Source: Hemibagrus wyckioides
Taxonomy: Eukaryota > Chordata > Actinopteri > Siluriformes > Bagridae
DNA length: 64,000 nt
Direction: 5' to 3'
NCBI RefSeq assembly: GCF_019097595.1
Contig: NC_080711.1
Location: 10,307,428 to 10,371,427 of the forward strand
In this document: positions 12,209 to 25,809 of the stretch, piece by piece
Numbering within the stretch: the first letter of the stretch is position 1
Layout of the letters: each line of letters starts with the position of its first letter
Program-made: the position numbers and the translations under genes
The notes under the pieces: generated by a model
Seen by the model: only the letters and a program-made list of their open reading frames with translations
The model's database searches: none
What the model was told of the DNA's origin: nothing

Positions 12209-13469
12209 TCGATGCTAATGAGGAATGCAGTAACACTAAGACAAGGCAAAAACACAACAATGTTCATTTTCAGATATGCATTTCCCGCTAGTACAGTGAG
12301 CTTCGCTAAAGACACATATTGCTTGGATTAAATGGGAGAGGGAAGGAGGGGAGGAGAGAGGCTTTGAATTTTTTTCCATTGAGGTCAGTCTTTACTGCAC
12401 TCACAGAGCTCAGCACAAGCAGCGCAGACTTCCACGTCTGAGCTGTCATTCCGCTACTGCTTGCTATTCCTCTAAATAAAACACAATTTTTTTTCTACCT
12501 TCTTTTGTCTTTCTGTCCTCTATGAGCCAGCTCTATTAGAAGGGAGGCTACCTGAAATAATGACAGCACTGATCATTTGTTTACCCTGCAGATGTTCTGA
12601 CAGATGTTTTGGACAACCCAAATCTTTTAATGTGGACTTTTCTAGTGAGCAAAGCTTCAGGGATTGTTTCATCATTTTAACTTGTAATGCTTTAACTGAG
12701 AATTCTTACCAAGGGGAACTGATGGGAGAAAAAAATCCAGCCATAGTGATTTACATATTAATCGTGATGATTATCTTCTGATCATCAGCGGGCTCCAAGT
12801 TTTATTTAGTAATGAACATGTTGGTGTTTTTCCAACTTTATTTGGTTTTGCTCATTACTCACAATGCTGTTCAGCTACCTAAAACGATGCATCAGCAGTG
12901 CAAGCTGCTTTCTGTCCAGGTTTCTCACCTCCTTATCTGTACACTCAAATAGATAATCTTCAACTTGAACACAAATCTCGCTGTTTTTCTCATCTCATAG
13001 TTCACTAACTACCCACAGCGCAACTGTGTCTTATAGATAGATTATAATCTGTATGAGTCAATCATTTACTGTCTCCTACATTGGATTTTGTCAGTAATGT
13101 GACATTAAACATCGCTTTAGAAAAGAAACTTGCTTTTTTTGGTTTCCAGAACTAACATTGAAACCTAGCTAATGCCCCTCATATTTTAGACTGTTGAATT
13201 TTTCCACCTGTTAAACCCCAATGTGCTAAAAATGTCCCCATGTGACGTCAGAGAAGCACATGACTGATAACCTCTCTCAGGAATAATAGAAGCCAACAAA
13301 CTAACACCAGTAGCACAGAGCACAGTGAAATATTTCAATCTAAACATATTTCATTTCAACTGTTTCACTGTTGACTTTTCCATTAATGCTTGCTCTTTCA
13401 GCCAAAGCCTTCAGCCCTTTACTCCAAACTTGACATACACAAGTAAATTTCCCTTTGGGATGAATAAAG

Positions 13470-13471
<2 letters not shown>
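10652..13471. other. intergenic, simple repeats only
   Basis: No exon or transposon was recognised. It contains T-rich runs at 11015-11035, a (GA)n tract at 12163-12209 and a GC-richer patch at 12380-12460. Confidence 0.6.

Positions 13472-13560
<89 letters not shown>
13472..13560 (+). repeat. (ATCT)n microsatellite, about 88 bp, with LINE/SINE-tail-like lead-in
   Basis: About 21 tandem ATCT/CTAT units follow the phrase ATTTCCCTTTGGGATGAATAA (13447-13467), which I know as the common 3' end of a fish retroposon whose tail seeds such microsatellites. Confidence 0.9.
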
Positions 13561-15933
13561 ATGATCTGCAGTAGATCCATAGATGATGTGAAAACCTGAT
13601 CAGCATCAATAAGAAATAAGAGTCATGCAAATCAAAATGCTTATATTATGTTAAGCAGAGTAAATGTATTCGTTTAGGTATATTATAGTTTAGCATCTGT
13701 GGTACTAAGCAACAAAACTTTATATAAAAACATTTTTTATTTATATAATGTGGAATTACTGTTAAGTCTATAATGAACTCAGAAATTACGCCGCCCTTTC
13801 AGTTGCTCAGGAGCACTTGACTATAAACAGGTGTAGAAAGGACATTATTTATATTTACATTCATTACTATCCGGTGTCAGATGAGGATGGGTTCCCTTTT
13901 GAGTCTGGTTCTTCTTAAGGTTTCTTCCTCATATCATCTCAGGGAGTTTTTCCTTGCCACTGTTGCCTCAGGCTTTCTCATTAGGAATAAATATTAATTT
14001 AATTATAAACTTTATCGTTTTTATTCTATGTTTCTATATTCCTGTAAAGCTGTTTTAAGACAATGGCCATTGTTTAAAGTGTTATATAAATAGTGAATTG
14101 AATTATATATTACTAAACCTATTTATCATTAAAGGTTTATTGAAATTCTATGAATTTCTGTATATATTTTGTGTAATTCCCTTATATTTGAGAACCTGCT
14201 GTAGAAAGATATGACTTTAAAGACAAATCTGTTTGAATTTTCATTTCAATATTTATTTTATAACATTTACGCATTTATCGGGAACTCAGTTTATTTTTTA
14301 CTGTTTAATTTGTAACTGTAAAATGATCTCATGTACAGTTTTGCATTGCAGATGTTCATGATTCATGTCACAGTGTAAAAGCAGGAGAAGAGGAAATTTA
14401 TTCTATGGCACATGCATCTTCATGTCTGTCATGCTGTTATGTTTTTAATGGAAAACCACTGATATTATTTAGCACTGGATGACATCATGGCTGCCAAGTG
14501 TGTGATTTGTTTTCCCAGGATTAGGAGCTTGTGCTTTAACTTCAGCTCCTGTGGTCATCTCTACTTCAGTCCAGCCCACTACATCCTTAAGTAAACAACG
14601 GCAGACATCTGGGAATAGTCAGCAGCCCCCTACCCCCAACAGACATACACACACACACACACCCACATGCCTCTTGCTGACACCATTTCTGAACCATAAT
14701 AAACAGATTTCCCCAAATGCTAAATGCACACATATGATCTGTCAGTATTCTTTTTATCAAGAGACTTTTCTCTTCTGGAATCCTATATTTTGAATTTCTG
14801 AATTTTACCTGAACTGTTCACATAAAAATAACTGGAAGCTAAATGGGACGAAATTGTATGATTTCTTGCACCGTGGAGGAAATCACTTAAAAAAAACCCT
14901 CTGAGACTTTGTCAAAATCCAGCAATAGCCAACTGTCCAAATGATCTATATCAACCACACAGATATCTACACATGCTGAACCTGATTTTGTCATTAAGAT
15001 GCTTTCATCCCACTTGGCGCAGACACAGATTGTCATATTCCAGTTCGAATTTGTGTCCAGTTTATTTTACTTTAGTAAATTCGGCTTTTTGCAGAGATTT
15101 TGATGAATGTGAGTGCAGATGAGCAGAACACGTGGACCAACTGTGCATACAGAGCCAGGCTTCTGCAATCAGCAGGAGCAGACTCACCCAGTCAGCGACC
15201 TTCAACAACCTGGTAGCAATTTCTGATATTTTATAACTAACAAAGCCACAGTGTATTTAGCATTGTGAAAACTTTGTCTTGCTGGTGATTACTCTGTCAA
15301 CAGAACCCTTCAACCCATCACTCTGTTCTACCTTTCCTGTATTTCCAATATGTCCTAAATAACTACAGATCCTTAAACATTTTCTTGTAGTTTTATTGAT
15401 AATGCACAAAATGGGGCTTGTAGTCTGATTCTCAAACCAGTACAAAAGAGCTTTTCTTTTTTCCAGGCTCACAGAACCTGTTCTCTTAAGAAACTTGTTA
15501 GAATCCAATCAAATAACAGAAATGTGGCTGAAGTTGTGGTACATATAGGCACTATATTTCATTATATATTTCTGTGGATGATTCTGTGACAGTTGTCTTA
15601 GCACTGTTTGTTATTGATCCAAAATATCAGCGCTGGTGGATTTTGCAGACTTGCTAAGCAGCTGCTAAAGTCTGAATGGCTTTTCAGGAAGGAGCTAAGT
15701 GAGAGTGAAATATCATTTCATTGCAGTGAAGGATGATCCAAATTTAAGTTAACTTTGGGAGCTCCAGGGACTAGCCAATAGGTAAGCCAGGAAAAAAAAC
15801 TATCTGAGCCAACACTGATCATATGTCCCTCACTGCTACACTTCTCTTTTTGGTCGTCATCACTCGCTCCTGAGCTCGTATATTTTTTTATTCCCATATT
15901 TTCCCAATTTTTTGTACCTGGTCTGACCTCAAT

Positions 15934-15978
<45 letters not shown>

Positions 15979-16980
15979 TATTTGGGAGGCTCGGCAGGGT
16001 AAAAAGGTTCATTGCATGGCTTTTGTTTATGTGAGGAAATAACTGAGTGTTGTCTTTGGGCCTGCTCATGCACCCCTCTGTCCACTAGAGCAAGATACAA
16101 CTGCTGGACATGTCAATAAGGATAGGCTGGGGTGAACAAGCCAGCTAGCAGTTAGGAAATGATCAAAAGTGCTTCATTTATCTCTCTTATTATTGTCATA
16201 TATCATTTTTAGTCTCCAGTTGACTTAACATTTTTCCTAAATCTAATTATATAACTGGAAGAAAAGAAACATTTAACCCACACATTCCCACTGGTTTAGG
16301 ATATAGCCATAAATCCTACTCATTTGCATACAGTGGTTCAACCTCCCTATCAGTCGGATGTGTCCTTGTTGAGATGGAGAATTATCTACTATTCTTGATT
16401 AGACAGTAGTGCTCAGCTATGAAGCATATTCTGTATTTAGGCATTGCCATCTAATTACGCAATACTAGGACAGAATGGTTTATATATTTATGCAAGAATG
16501 TTTCCTGAAGCCGTGATATTTTATGATATTCCCACTGTGCAAAAATTTCCCTTCACTTTCCACAGTGCTTCCAGCTCTTCCTGTATGCTCACCAAAATGT
16601 GTTTCTAATGGGTTCTCTGGTTCTTCCTCCCACCTCCCAGCAAATGCCAGTATTGTAGGTGGATTAGCCACTCTAAATTGTGTATTGTATGAATGAATGA
16701 TATAGCAGAGGTGTGGATTGTTATTTTTGCAGGTAATTTCCTGCAGTTTGGTTCTAATGAATTGTATTTTATTTTGTAAAAAGACAAATGAATTTGAATG
16801 TGATTGGGATAAAGTATTTACTGAAGATTAATGAACGAACATGGCACAATTGTGAACAACCCACTAGTTCTAGTATGCTCCCGTGTTAATGAACTTTCTT
16901 TGTCTTGCAAGCTTCATATCTGACTGCCTGCTTCTGTCCAGTACAAATACCAAATCCTGCAGTTTTTTTTATTGTGTCCC
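13561..16980. other. intergenic, no gene recognised
   Basis: Apart from the interspersed repeat at 13868-14103, it holds (AC)n at 14647-14665 and (CT)n at 15936-15974. The rest is single-copy-looking AT-rich sequence. Confidence 0.55.
13868..14103 (+). repeat. teleost interspersed repeat (copy 1)
   Basis: Characteristic words are GATGGGTTCCCTTTTGAGTC, AAGGTTTCTTCCTCATATCA, GAGTTTTTCCTTGCCACTG and AAGCTGTTTTAAGACAATGG, ending ATAGTGAATTGAATT. Shorter relatives occur at 30565-30705 (opposite strand) and 54418-54545. I recognise this as a family present in many fish genomes but cannot name the class with certainty. Confidence 0.65.
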
Positions 16981-17503
16981 ACAGGTCCCATGGAATTCCA
17001 TTCCTGACTCTTGGGTCCCATGGAATTCCAGTCCTAACTTTCAGGTCCCATGGAATTCCAGGCCAGGCTGTCAGGTCCCATGGAATTCCAGTCCTAACTT
17101 TCAGGTCCCATGGAATTCCAGTCCTAACTTTCAGGTCCCATGGAATTCCAGTCCTAACTTTCAGGTCCCATGGAATTCCAGGCCAGGCTGTCAGGTCCCA
17201 TGGAATTCCAGTCCCAACTCTCAGGAGCTTTCTTTGTTTTTCAAGCTTCCTATCTTCATATCTCTTTTACAGGGTTCCACAGGTCCCATGGAAGACCAGT
17301 CCTGACTCTCAGGTTCCATGGAATTCTAGTCCCATTTCTCAGGTCCCATAAAATCCCAGTCTAGACTGTCAGGCTGTATGGAATTCCATTCCAGATTGTC
17401 AGGTCTCATGGAATTCTTGTCCAGATCCTTTTGGTCCCACTGAATTCCAGTCCCAACTGTCCGGTCCCATGGAATTCACGTTCAGATTGTCAGGTCCCAG
17501 TTA
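16981..17503 (+). repeat. 30-bp minisatellite in two blocks, about 16 units
   Basis: Eight near-perfect 30-bp units occupy 16981-17220, with core GTCCCATGGAATTCCA plus a variable decamer that is mostly GTCCTAACTT or GGCCAGGCTG. A 57-bp spacer follows, then about eight degenerate units at 17280-17503. The spacer (ctttctttgt...caagctt...tcccac-like) resembles the left flank at 16890-16982, so the array has a larger repeat level. Since 30 is a multiple of 3, open plus-strand frames of 140-148 codons run through it. No start, splice site or protein match supports coding. Confidence 0.9.
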
Positions 17504-19240
17504 TTTACTGTGAAAGCAGTTCTAGATTAGAAAAGGTTTCTACTCTGATTGTGAACCTGGTTCTACACAGGTCATTTAGCGATTCCTCCAGAGAGACAGA
17601 TTTCATTCTATTTTAAGTGTGCATTATTATTATTAGTTCAGAAAAAGATGAGAAACATCTTGACGTCGCAGCAGACAGTATGTTACATTCTTTTTTCATT
17701 AAAGCAATAATTATTCTCCCTCATTATAATACTTATTTTAGTATACTGTAGTGTATGTCAGTATTGTTAGTATATTATACGGCATATTAGTCTATATCAT
17801 GTGTATCAATGCTTCCTGAATAGCGTTCCGTTGTTATACATCTCATGCCAGGTCTGCATTTTTGTGGATGTCCACATATTTGTTCAGTCAGGCAGTGTAA
17901 AACTTTTATTAGTAGGTTTTACACAAAAGGCGTGGAGTAACTTCTGTTTTTCGGCCCAAATGTAATATTTCAGGCATTTAAAAAAAAAATGCACATTTTT
18001 ATTAGCACCCAGGGAAGCCCTGTCATTAATGCAAAAAACAGGCCACTATAGATAATGAAAGATTGGAAGTGGAGATGGGGCATGCCGATACAGAAAGGGA
18101 CTAAAAGGAGGTTTGCTCTGGACCCAGATGTTTAATGAGCGGGTCCCTTTAGGCGGGTGCACACCTACACAATTATTCTTACTTAGGCTGAAAATGTGTT
18201 TCAGTGATCCACTGTGTTTCATAGGATATAATATAATATATATATATTGTCTCAACATGATTTTTGTTAATGTGGCTTTGATCTACGTCTAGCATTCAGA
18301 TTATAATCAGCAGCATCAGTCTTGATGGCAATGATGGTAAAGAAAGAATATCGTAGTATTTGCTTATTGTTTATTTCTGGCTCCCACCATTTTAATCAAG
18401 ACTAACAAATAAAACCATTTGACGGTGTTATGACCAAATATATTTAATTACGTTCTCAATTCTTAAAAAGCTGAAGGTTGGGAAGAGACCTAAAAAAATG
18501 GAGTAAATTAACAGATAAAATACATTTATTAGCAGAAATTTTTTTGTCACAAAAAAGAATCCCTTTTCTTCAGATCGCACTTGAAACCTGTCCTTGTTGC
18601 CCCGAAGCACTCTGTGATAGAATGTGTCTGATTCATATATCATTCTGTAACTTGTTATGAACCACCAGCCATCCTTCTTCCCTCCATCTGCTTTTGTCAG
18701 AGAGGAAAAAGAATAAGCATCTGGAGCAGCTAAAGGGCGTCCCTACAGATGCCTGATGAAAAAATTAAAGCTTGCTCAGGTTTTGAGCCAGCTGAGGATG
18801 GACTGGTGTTGAAGAGGATCAAAAATGTGTCACACACCAGTGTTTTTGAGGGTTCAGAAGATTTAATGTAAATTTTTACTAAATCATTTTACTCTAGATA
18901 GTGACAGTAGTTCTAGGTTTGTAGCTATAAATGCAGACTAAAATCTTCTTCAAAGCCACTTAGATATCTAATTTATAACACTATTGTGCAAATGGAATCA
19001 GTGCTAAATTGTGCAGGACAATACTAACTGCTATTTTGTTATGTACTATTTTAAACATACCCTACTCATTTAAAAAGCAATATAAAGATGGAAATATTTC
19101 CATCTTTCCATTTCCAAATGGATTTCCTTTGAGATTGTTGGTTTCTCACACCTCACCAAAACATGGCAAGTGAATTGGCTCCTCTGAATTGCCCGTTGGT
19201 GTGTGTTTGTGTGTGTGTGGTACTGCCCCATCCTGCATCC
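17504..19240. other. intergenic, no gene recognised
   Basis: AT-rich. The segment 18560-18800 has higher sequence complexity and could be conserved non-coding DNA. A short (GT)n lies at 19199-19219. Confidence 0.5.
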
Positions 19241-19602
19241 TAGGGTGTGTCTCAATCAGCTCTCTACTTCAGTAGTCAGGGCACTAATCAGGGCCATTTT
19301 AAGCGCTGTCTCAATCACAAAATCCTCCCAGTGCACTGGAACCTACACTTCCTATAATACCACAATGCAATGCACAAACCAGGGAACACTGATGCTCACT
19401 ATGTTCCCTTACTAAAAATGACCTCTTCAGGCTTTTTGAAGCCGCTTAACTCTGCCTGTTAATAAATACCAGTGCTGATGTTTTACAGTCATCAGGGTCA
19501 CAATATGTAGTGAGCCAGGGTCCTTACCAGTTCCCAAACATGTGTACATCATATACTTATTCACAAGCTAGAGAGCTAGGGAGCAGATTGTGACGTACCC
19601 CT
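19241..19602. mobile_element. MITE-like non-autonomous DNA transposon, about 362 bp
   Basis: The left end TAGGGTGTGTCTCAATCAGC matches the reverse complement of the right end (TAGGGGTACGTCACAATCTG...) imperfectly. The pairing extends through CTCTCTA-like words. There is no transposase. The terminal pattern (gtgtgtcccaat-type) is common among fish hAT- or PIF-like MITEs; the class is inferred. Confidence 0.55.
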
Positions 19603-21365
19603 AGTTTCCCCAGTCTGCATCCAGGACCCTTACCAGGATAAACTGCTTAAATTGAACATGAATAAATGATTATTTTTCACCACATTACATTGTACTGACA
19701 ATACATGCCTCATAAATGTTTACTATAAATCTTTTCTTCAACAATTTTAAGTGATAGTGCTTATTTAAGTTCAGTAAAAGTATTTTATTGGAGTTGTATG
19801 GTGTTAATTAAATGCTGGCAGGTTTATTGCATGCAGATTCACAGCTTTACCTGCCTGTTAACCTGCAGTGCATTACAATCTAACCGTAAAGCCATGTGAT
19901 AAAATATTCTATGTTTTTTTATGATAATACTTACACTAATAATGGTGCGGACTTGTCTCCAGATTCTTGTGGTCCTGCACACGTTTTCTCTTCTAGACAT
20001 TTCTCTAATATATTTAAAACTTTCCAAAACAAGAGATGCCAGAGGTTACTGCATTAAAGTTTTGCTCAGAAGAATGCAAGCTAAGGCGAGAATAAAAAGG
20101 TAATCTGATATGCAAATAAATCTGTAATCTGCAAATAAAGACAGAAAACAAAGCAGGTTATTGTTGTATTGATTCAAACACTGAGCTACTGAGAATATTG
20201 AGCATAAAAAATGAAGTCAACTCTAAAATGTATCTAGACAGATCCAGACCTGGTGCATTTTATGATTAGTCTTAAGAATATAACTTTGTATTTCAAGCTA
20301 AATTGGACTCCTAACTGACAGAGATTAAGGATTAAATTGCTCAACCAAGCCTCAATCAAGTGCGACGGAAATTTTATTTTCTTACAGGGAATAATATTTT
20401 ATTTAATATTGAAAGGTAAGTATTGAAATTCAGTTTCTTTCCTTATCGCTGCTCTCACTGTGCCAACAGAATGGAAAGCTGGAAAGCCTCTCTGGTAGAA
20501 TTTGGACCCTGACTGGGCTGGATCACAGATCTGCATTTGTCATTTCAGGCTGACTTTTCTTGCAGGAGAAAAGATGAAAAATCCGGGAGGGAAAAAAAGA
20601 GAGATGAAAACTTCTGGCTTTGAGACCAGCTTCTGTTCTGTCATAAAAAATTGGTATAGTGAGTGTTCACTTTCATTCAACTGCCTATTACAGGGTTACA
20701 TTAAAAAGTCACTAGATACTAGTCTCTAGTATAAGTGGGATGTTTATTAATACAGTCTCATCCCAATAATATCTACTGTCACAAGCCACTCCTGTCGCTC
20801 TACAGGAGTCAATACTTTTACACACTTTCACACTGTAATGATGTTTCCTGAGCCAAACAAACACATCATACATTATTATCAATTAAAAACCTCTATTAAA
20901 AAAAATTGTGCAATTATTTGTACACTATTATAACAAAGATGAAGAAACTACAAAAGTACAAGGGTTTAAGTCAGCAAGTCATTTACTTTAGTAGGTTTTA
21001 CACAAAGTGGGATGTTAATAATAAAAACAATAACAACAAAAAATATATAGCCTTTGTCCCTTTTTCTTGGCATGTCTGTTGTAACTCTCAGATCTTAAAA
21101 CAGTCTCTCGTTTCTGTTTGGTTGTTTTGAAATGATATTTTTGTTCTTGATGGATTTTTGCTGATGTATCTGATTTCTTCTTGTTATATTACATTAGGTT
21201 TTATTAAATTATCTGATTTATGTTTTATTTATTTATATACTTTTTACTTTTTTTTGTAGGTAATCCTCTTTTTTTTTCATGTTTCGTGGAATTTTGCATT
21301 TCTCTGTAAAAATGGATCTCACTCTTATTATTGTAGTGGTTAACACATTCCTGTGTTAACTGTAG
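19603..21365. other. intergenic, no gene recognised
   Basis: No clear repeats. The segment 20450-20690 is of higher complexity than its surroundings. No splice-bounded open frame stands out. Confidence 0.5.
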
Positions 21366-21497
21366 GTTTTGGGGGTTTGAGCAGCGGACCTCACTCTTTA
21401 CAACCGCACACCTGGACCTCGGCATACAGGTGGTCATTACGTCCTCCTTTTCCACTGGCTCCAATTAGCTCACCTTCTGTTCTTCCTACAGCTTCAG
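21366..21497 (+). CDS. candidate internal coding exon of an unidentified plus-strand gene
   Basis: The acceptor gttaactgtag and donor CTTCAG|gtaact enclose exactly 132 nt that are GC-richer than both flanks and open in one frame (split Gly, then FGGLSSGPHSLQPHTWTSAY through SLRPPFPLAPISSPSVLPTA). Introns on both sides would be phase 1, so the exon is symmetric and could be a cassette. The protein is Pro/Ser-rich and low in recognisable motifs. I do not recognise it. No partner exon was found in the window, although introns could be long. Chance remains possible. Confidence 0.3.
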
Positions 21498-23004
21498 GTA
21501 ACTGTAAACACACACATGGTACTCCAAAACTATATGAGAACTGTAAATCTGTGGATGTTTGGTTCTGAGTGATAATTCATTTTAATTATTGATCCTGACG
21601 GCAGCACTGAGGAGAGGAACATGTCAGTTCAGTTACATGTGTAAATAAAAGTATGATATACAGTAGAAACACATTCATAACAGAATGATGGCAAATTTCA
21701 TTCAGTTCGGCAGTGTATTGAAATTTATATGATAAATATAATAAAAGTAGAATGAAATAATATCAATTCCTATTTGCAATTTCAGCTATAAGCCTACCCG
21801 CTGTGCTGTTTCCAGTTGTTACTGTATTTTAGTAAAAGAGGAAAGCTTTAGTATGATTTTGTTTGGAAAAATTGAACGGGGAATAAAATAGGAAAAGAGA
21901 GGGATTGTGATATATTTTATAAAGATATAAAAAAAAAATATATTGAAGCAAATTGCAGCATTTCTGACCTGTTCTTGTTACAGTACATATACTTTAGAAC
22001 CATCAGTAAAGTGAAAAGTTTAACTGTTAACAGTTTTTAAAGGGGTTTTACTTGAAATTGATTGTTTATGAAAGGGAAATCCTCTGTTCTTTATAGAAAC
22101 TTTAATGGTTCCCCTAGGAGGAACCTTTGGAGAACCTTTTCTGGTGCTAGATTTAATTTTATTTTCTACGAGTACATGACCTGTGGTATAAGTTCTGGAA
22201 AAAGTCACCTCTGTTATGAAGAAACGTGCTCCCATGTGTATATTGTAGAAGAGGATGGTGTGTGTGTGTGTGTGTGTGTGTGTGCACGCATGTGTACTTC
22301 CACTAAATTTAGAAGGAAAATTCAAATTCTTAGGCACCCATTAACCTCATACAGTGAGAAAATAGCCAAAATGTTTGAAGTCGGGTGACTGAAGTAGATG
22401 AATGCTTGAGCCTGTCAGAGGTCCTGAGATGGAAAAAAAAAAACCCAATGTAATTGTTGAGGCCTTCTCTTTGTCTTGGCCAAGGAATGGTCTGACCAGT
22501 AAAGAGCTGAAAATAAACTGAAATGAGAGGCTATGCAGACGTGGCTGGACCTCTCAGCCTCACGCAGATTACAGTGTAGACAAACAGCCCTGAAACGCTC
22601 TGACCACCAGTCTCCTGCATGCTCCTCTCTGTCTCGCTGCCTCTCCTTTTCTCTCACTGCCAATGAGAAGAGTGGAATATGAGACAAGAAGAGTGAGGAA
22701 AGAAGAACTGGAAGGGGAAAAAGAGACAGGAGACAGCAAAATGAACAAAAATAGGTGGGGTAATGACTCAAGGCGACTGAAAAAGGAAAAGGAAAAGGAG
22801 CAAAAGAGATAGTCAGAATATGATGAAGAAATTATGAACAATTAACATCATCATCATCAAGTTCTAATAGTTCTATATGTTATAACAACAATAATTTATA
22901 CCAGGAACACTAGGCATGAGGCATCTTGGATGGGACACCAGAACTCAAAATCTGTATAATCTGGAAAATAATACCTAATTTTTCCACTGATCAACTATGG
23001 AGGC
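21498..23004. other. intergenic, simple repeats
   Basis: (TG)n at 22257-22284 and purine/pyrimidine-rich stretches at 22620-22800. No supported gene. Confidence 0.55.
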
Positions 23005-23140
23005 TCAATTAATAATTCTCTGGGTTACTAATCAGAAGGTTGGGATTCAAGTCACAGCAACGCCAAGCTGCTGCTGTTGGGCTCTTGAGCAAAGCCCTGA
23101 ACCCTTTCTGCTCTAGGGATAGCATATCATGGTGGAACCT
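23005..23140 (+). mobile_element. tRNA-derived SINE fragment
   Basis: A B-box-like GGTTGGGATTCAAGT lies at 23038-23052. The conserved body words AGCTGCTGCTGTTGGGCTC and TTGAGCAAAGCCCTGAACCC match a SINE type also seen at 56160-56325 and 56885-57003. The 5' part is degraded. Confidence 0.6.
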
Positions 23141-25744
23141 GTGGTTTGACTCCATCTTTCTAATAAACTGGGATATGTAAAGAATTCACTGTGATAATAT
23201 GTGACATATAATGGCTTCTTCTTCTTCTTCTTCTTCTTCTTCTTCGTTTTCTTCCTTTCAAATCCATTAGTTCTCTTCTAGGCATATAACACCTTCTGGG
23301 GGGAAAAGGACCAAATATAACTTGGTAAATTACTGCTGCAATCTGCTGAAATCTAAAACAGCTCAGCAGCATACTGGGCACTTAGACTTGTTTAAATTTA
23401 GCTTATGGTCTTGGTTGCAGTTAAATTTCTTGATTTGTTGCTCTAGATTTCCCTTCAATGAATGTACAGCCAATATTTGTCCACTTTTGGGAGGTTTTTG
23501 ACCAATTGATTTTTGGCTTGGGCAAACAACAATGTAGCCCATTTCCATACAGTGACTGAGTGTCTTTAACACACAAACTTTGAATGAAGTGTCACTTGTA
23601 ATGAAATTTGACATGCTATTTTACCAAACTAAATATGTAGAACAGTACATGCTGATTGTATGAAGAAACAATAAAATCATACAGAGAGCATTTTCATTCC
23701 TAACAGATTCCTGGGTGATAATTAGGTGTCATGGTGGTTGAGAAAAGAGAACAAAGTCTACATTAACTGCATTTTCCCTGTTGTACATATGTGCTAATGT
23801 ACACGTGTACACAAGTAGAGCCTTCTTACAGTAGAGGATCATTCAGGAAGTTGCAGGGTTTTTTGTGCATTACCTGCTTTTTATGACCAGCAACCCCTTT
23901 TTACAAACCCTAGGATCAAGGCCTCAGGAGCCTGGGCATGCTGGGTATCCCGGTGGGTTAATAGGGGTTTGGGGGCTTTCAGTTGGTTTGATGGTGTTCC
24001 AGGAACCAGTAGGGGACATTGCTGTTAAATGGGTAAGGGGGATTTTCAGGAACCTTTGGGAGGGATTGAAATGGTGCACTATTTGGGAATGAAATCCCTT
24101 GCCTCTGTGGAAAAGATAACAAGTAAAAGTACACGTCAGCACTGAAATTTAGCTACAGTTGTATAGTTTGTAGTTTTAGCTGATTATCTTGGTGTTGAAG
24201 AAGCTCAACCACAGTTCAGAAAGAAATATGGTCATTTCTGATATGGATTAGAAGTAAAGTTTGAATAAAATACAAAAAGCAAACAGAAGTACAAGATTTA
24301 TTTTATTAATTGGTTTATAATCCATAGCATGTTGTCATGAAATGTGCTGCAGACCTAATTTCCTCCATTAAAGTAGTGAAAGCTTGGGCTCAACTCCTAA
24401 TTTGTGCAGAATAAAGAATGCTAAATGCATTTCAATTGCTTGATTATCTCTGCTCTTTCACATAATTATGTCTGTTATCCTGAACTGTATATATTCATAA
24501 TTATAAACTATTAGTCTTTTAAGAGGATTGAATTTACAGTAGTGGGATATAAAACCTAAACTCAAAGTGTAACCCATGTTTATTCTTTGATCCCCGAAAG
24601 CTCTTGAAGCCTATATTAGCAGGATGAGTGTCTCATTAACACTCGATCACTGTGAGGTTTGTACTGGCCTCTGGGTCTGGAGGAAACAGACCAGCTTCCA
24701 GTGGTACTTTGACATGCCTCCTTTAAGCAGATACCTTCATTACCTGACCCAAAAGAGGACCGTGATTAGGACCAGGGCCGGAATTGATGTCTTTTACTAA
24801 CAGTCCCTACTGTAGTAGGCAGAGACTTCAAAGGTGCCCAAGGACCCTTCCATTCCTACGGAACCCAACTCCCCATAAACCCCCTTATTGAATCCTGGTG
24901 AGATAATAGGCAGCAGAAGGTAGAGAACGAAGGAAGATGGTGTGATGGGTCTTTTTTATGACTTTCCGAGCCTGTGGAAACGACCGGTTAATGGAAACAC
25001 ACAGGAGCGATCTCCATTAAAAACATTCTTGTTATGAGGCTGCTGCTCTGTGTTTATCAGCCAGCGTGGCAGGACTGTATACTGACATACATCAGAGAAT
25101 GGGTCACTGTGTCAAATGGCTAAGAATATGAATCAGAAGTAGATTATTTTTATGATTTAAACTATTTAATAAGCTTTGAGCACCACTTTAATGCCACTAA
25201 AACAAGTAAGAAAAATTATGAATCCATGTCCTTTTTAGCAAATCCCTTCAAAAGTACTTTTTTTTCTGTCAGGAGTCACGTGCCATACTGATGAATCACA
25301 GAAGAATCTCTGCTGACAGATCCCAAACTGATGACTGAAATTAGACTTGAAGTATTAACCTGTGATATGATGATTAAAACTGATATGAGATTAGTGGCTC
25401 TGGTGACACTACAGGACCAATCCCACTCACTTTTCAGAGCTGTAACTGGATATGAGTAGAACTGGAAAAAGATCAGCCATTCCTCTATGACTTAGCCACC
25501 TAGTGGTGGTGTTAAGGTTAATAAGGTTAATAAAAAAAAAAACAAAGAAGGAAAATATAGGTTTCATTTTTACGAAAGTAGGTTTTCGGATGTGGAGTGC
25601 TGAGGATGAGTAACAAGACACCAGACATTATGATTCACATCACAGTTTCAGTGTACATACTGGAATGTTCAGTGGGGTTTATGGATATTCTCGGTTTCAG
25701 AGAAAATGAAATTCAAGCTGAATACACTTGAACGCAATCACTTT

Positions 25745-25809
<65 letters not shown>

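Noticed and set aside
16883..17351. Plus-strand frames of 140-148 codons across the 30-bp minisatellite as a protein gene
   Set aside because: Frames stay open because the unit is 30 bp. No splice sites, no promoter and no known protein. Kept only as a repeat with a note.
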